From an uncultured Flavobacteriales bacterium (GTDB taxonomy: Bacteria > Bacteroidota > Bacteroidia > Flavobacteriales > Crocinitomicaceae): a DNA stretch of 64,000 nucleotides. The notes below the pieces were generated by a model. That model did no database searches and was not told the DNA's origin. It saw only the letters and a list, made by a program, of their open reading frames with translations. Where the stretch lies: assembly GCA_946479285.1 (NCBI GenBank), contig CAMLFH010000018.1:17503-81502 (forward strand). The letters run 5' to 3'. This document shows, piece by piece, positions 62,730-64,000 of the stretch; within the stretch, counting starts at the first letter, position 1, and each line of letters starts with the position of its first letter. The position numbers and the translations under genes were made by a program.

Positions 62730-63677
62730 ATGAGCGCTGAAAAAATAAAATGCCTGATCATCGGTTCAGGTCCTGCCGGATATACTGCTGCAATCTACGC
62801 TGCAAGAGCTGAAATGAAACCTGTTATGTACCAGGGAATGCAACCGGGCGGACAATTAACAACAACCAACGAAGTTGAGAACTTCCCGGGATATCCTGAT
62901 GGAATTTCAGGTCCGGATATGATGATCCAGCTGGAAGCTCAGGCAAAGCGTTTTGAAACAGATGTGCGCTTTGGTTTTATCACGAAAGTGGATTTTTCAG
63001 GTCCGGTTCACAAATGCTGGACTGAAGACGGACACGAAATTCATGCTGAAACGGTGATTATTTCTACCGGAGCAGCTGCAAAATACTTAGGATTGCCTTC
63101 CGAGCAGCATTACCTTTCCATTGGTGGTGGAGTTTCTGCTTGTGCTGTTTGTGACGGATTCTTCTACCGCGGACAGGAAACTGTAATCGTTGGTGCAGGA
63201 GATTCAGCTTGTGAAGAAGCGCATTACCTATCCAAACTATGTAAGAAAGTAACCATGCTGGTACGTACGGATAAATTCCGCGCTTCCAAGATTATGGCTG
63301 ACCGTGTTCGCAATACTCCAAACATTGAAATCCTTCACAATACAGAAACGGTTGAAGTTTTGGGTGACGGAAACGGAGTAACTGCTGTGAAAGTAAAAAA
63401 CAGCGTTTCAGGAGAAGAACAGGAAATTCCGGCTACAGGATTCTTCGTAGCGATCGGACACAAACCAAACACAGATGTTTTCAAAGATTACATCAACCTG
63501 GATGAAACGGGATACATCAAATACGAAAAAGCAGGAACTTCATTGACGAATGTTCCGGGAGTATTTGTTGCCGGAGACGCTGCGGATAAAACATACCGCC
63601 AGGCAATTACGGCTGCAGGAACAGGTTGTATGGCTGCTTTAGATGCAGAGCGTTATTTAGCTAGTTTAGAGCACTAA
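62730..63677 (+). CDS. trxB: Thioredoxin-disulfide reductase
   Basis: A 315-residue flavoenzyme passing electrons from NADPH to thioredoxin. FAD loop GSGPAGYTAAIYAARAEM (residues 12-29), redox-active Cys138-A-V-Cys141 in ACAVCDGFFY, NADPH loop IVGAGDSACEEAHYL, and the C-terminal FAD block GVFVAGDAADKTYRQAI. Length and motif spacing are normal. Monocistronic; strong terminator downstream at 63799-63830, with a triple repeat between. Confidence 0.97.
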   Translation: MSAEKIKCLIIGSGPAGYTAAIYAARAEMKPVMYQGMQPGGQLTTTNEVENFPGYPDGISGPDMMIQLEAQAKRFETDVRFGFITKVDFSGPVHKCWTEDGHEIHAETVIISTGAAAKYLGLPSEQHYLSIGGGVSACAVCDGFFYRGQETVIVGAGDSACEEAHYLSKLCKKVTMLVRTDKFRASKIMADRVRNTPNIEILHNTETVEVLGDGNGVTAVKVKNSVSGEEQEIPATGFFVAIGHKPNTDVFKDYINLDETGYIKYEKAGTSLTNVPGVFVAGDAADKTYRQAITAAGTGCMAALDAERYLASLEH

Positions 63678-63721
63678 AGAGAATTATAACTTCGACCGTT
63701 TTTTAATAGATGGTCAAAGGT

Positions 63722-63781
63722 GGCTGAGCGTAGTCGAAGGCGGCTGAGCGTAGTCGAAGGCGGCTGAGCGTAGTCGAAGCC
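63722..63781. repeat. Three tandem copies of a 20-base repeat
   Basis: ggctgagcgtagtcgaaggc is repeated three times (63722, 63742, 63762; the last ends agcc). The same core appears once at 58632 and, inverted, at 3426. Confidence 0.9.
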
Positions 63782-63798
63782 CCGATATAGAACATAAA

Positions 63799-63830
63799 AA
63801 AAAGCCCCGACTCTCCAGGCGGGGCTTTTT
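63799..63830 (+). terminator. Intrinsic terminator after trxB
   Basis: aaaaagccccg (63799-63809) pairs fully with cggggcttttt (63820-63830) around a 10-base loop; it could work in both directions. Confidence 0.9.
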
Positions 63831-63848
63831 CGAAACAACGTTTTGTTT

Positions 63849-63998
63849 CTTCTTTACTCTACTTAGGTTATTAACTAACTTGCTTTGTTACAGCGTCTTT
63901 AATTCATTCTTTTATTCCTAGCAATTTTCGCGCTAACGCTTGTCATTGCTTCGTCTTCGTCCGCCGCGGCGGACTCTTCTTTACTCTACTTAGGTTAT
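63849..63998. repeat. Pair of 23-base direct repeats at the window end
   Basis: cttctttactctacttaggttat occurs at 63849-63871 and again at 63976-63998. Between them lie ordinary AT-rich sequence and the ccgccgcggcggactc element (63961-63976) abutting the second copy. No gene is visible from 63678 to the end, apart from the repeats and the terminator. Confidence 0.7.
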
Positions 63999-64000
63999 AA

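Noticed and set aside
63722..63781. CRISPR array
   Set aside because: The 20-base units are directly adjacent with no spacers and there are no cas genes.
1..64000. tRNA, rRNA, integrase, transposase or prophage genes
   Set aside because: None could be recognised; the repeats present are small and non-coding.

Overview
The window looks like chromosomal DNA of a Bacteroidota bacterium, most probably order Flavobacteriales and possibly near Fluviicola/Crocinitomicaceae. The order is well supported by several signs, while the family is a guess. Four secreted proteins end in type IX secretion (T9SS) type A sorting domains, SprB-like and delta-60 repeats occur, and lipoproteins carry short L-x-x-C lipoboxes. 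Shine-Dalgarno sequences are mostly absent, and many genes are preceded by the Bacteroidota -7 box TAnnTTTG. DNA is moderately AT-rich and genes are packed in short operons on both strands. I see no rRNA, tRNA, CRISPR, transposase, integrase or phage gene.

Region by region. 0-3.5 kb: CvfB-like RNA-binding protein, universal stress protein, membrane-anchored metallophosphoesterase. 3.7-6.6 kb: a tightly overlapping four-gene minus-strand operon (hydrolase-like protein, CDP-alcohol phosphatidyltransferase, CDP-diglyceride synthetase, PlsC acyltransferase) that looks like a self-contained phospholipid pathway. 6.8-10.4 kb: two T9SS cargo proteins, each with its own terminator. 10.8-14.8 kb: FMN reductase and an M1 peptidase operon. 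15-24 kb: fructose-6-phosphate aldolase/transaldolase, the SRP RNA gene on the minus strand, ribulose-phosphate epimerase, an L,D-transpeptidase, rhomboid protease, class IV aminotransferase and a Dph6-like ATPase. 23.7-29.6 kb: WG-repeat lipoprotein, AI-2E family transporter, a CREST/alkaline-ceramidase-like membrane protein and small lipoproteins.

29.7-35.6 kb: a hybrid histidine kinase (GAF-PAS-HisKA-HATPase-REC-Hpt) with a stand-alone receiver, followed by uncharacterised genes. 35.8-43.4 kb: an accessory-looking block of MFS exporter, AraC regulator, NAD-dependent epimerase, BlaI/M56 sensor pair, VOC/MarR pair and SRPBCC protein. 43.5-48 kb: uncharacterised proteins, a tandemly duplicated 232-residue protein, a TPR/SUKH immunity-like pair and a frameshifted gene remnant. 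48.2-51.3 kb: two more T9SS cargo proteins. 51.3-55.6 kb: LptF/LptG-type permease, two glycosyltransferases and a lipoprotein in one overlapping run, pointing to envelope glycolipid work. 55.6-63.7 kb: ribBA, a LolD-type ATPase, TIGR02757 protein, BatA-type protein, a dihydroorotase homologue that has lost metal ligands, a methyltransferase and trxB.

The most interesting signals are the compact lipid operon with its Asp-to-Asn change in the CDP-alcohol motif, the pseudo-dihydroorotase behind a BatA protein, a palindrome in the promoter spacer of the BlaI/M56 pair together with an unusual coiled-coil sensor, and several families of short palindromic repeats. Two of those repeats lie inside coding sequences: one forms the C-terminus of the phosphoesterase and one adds codons within an acetyltransferase.
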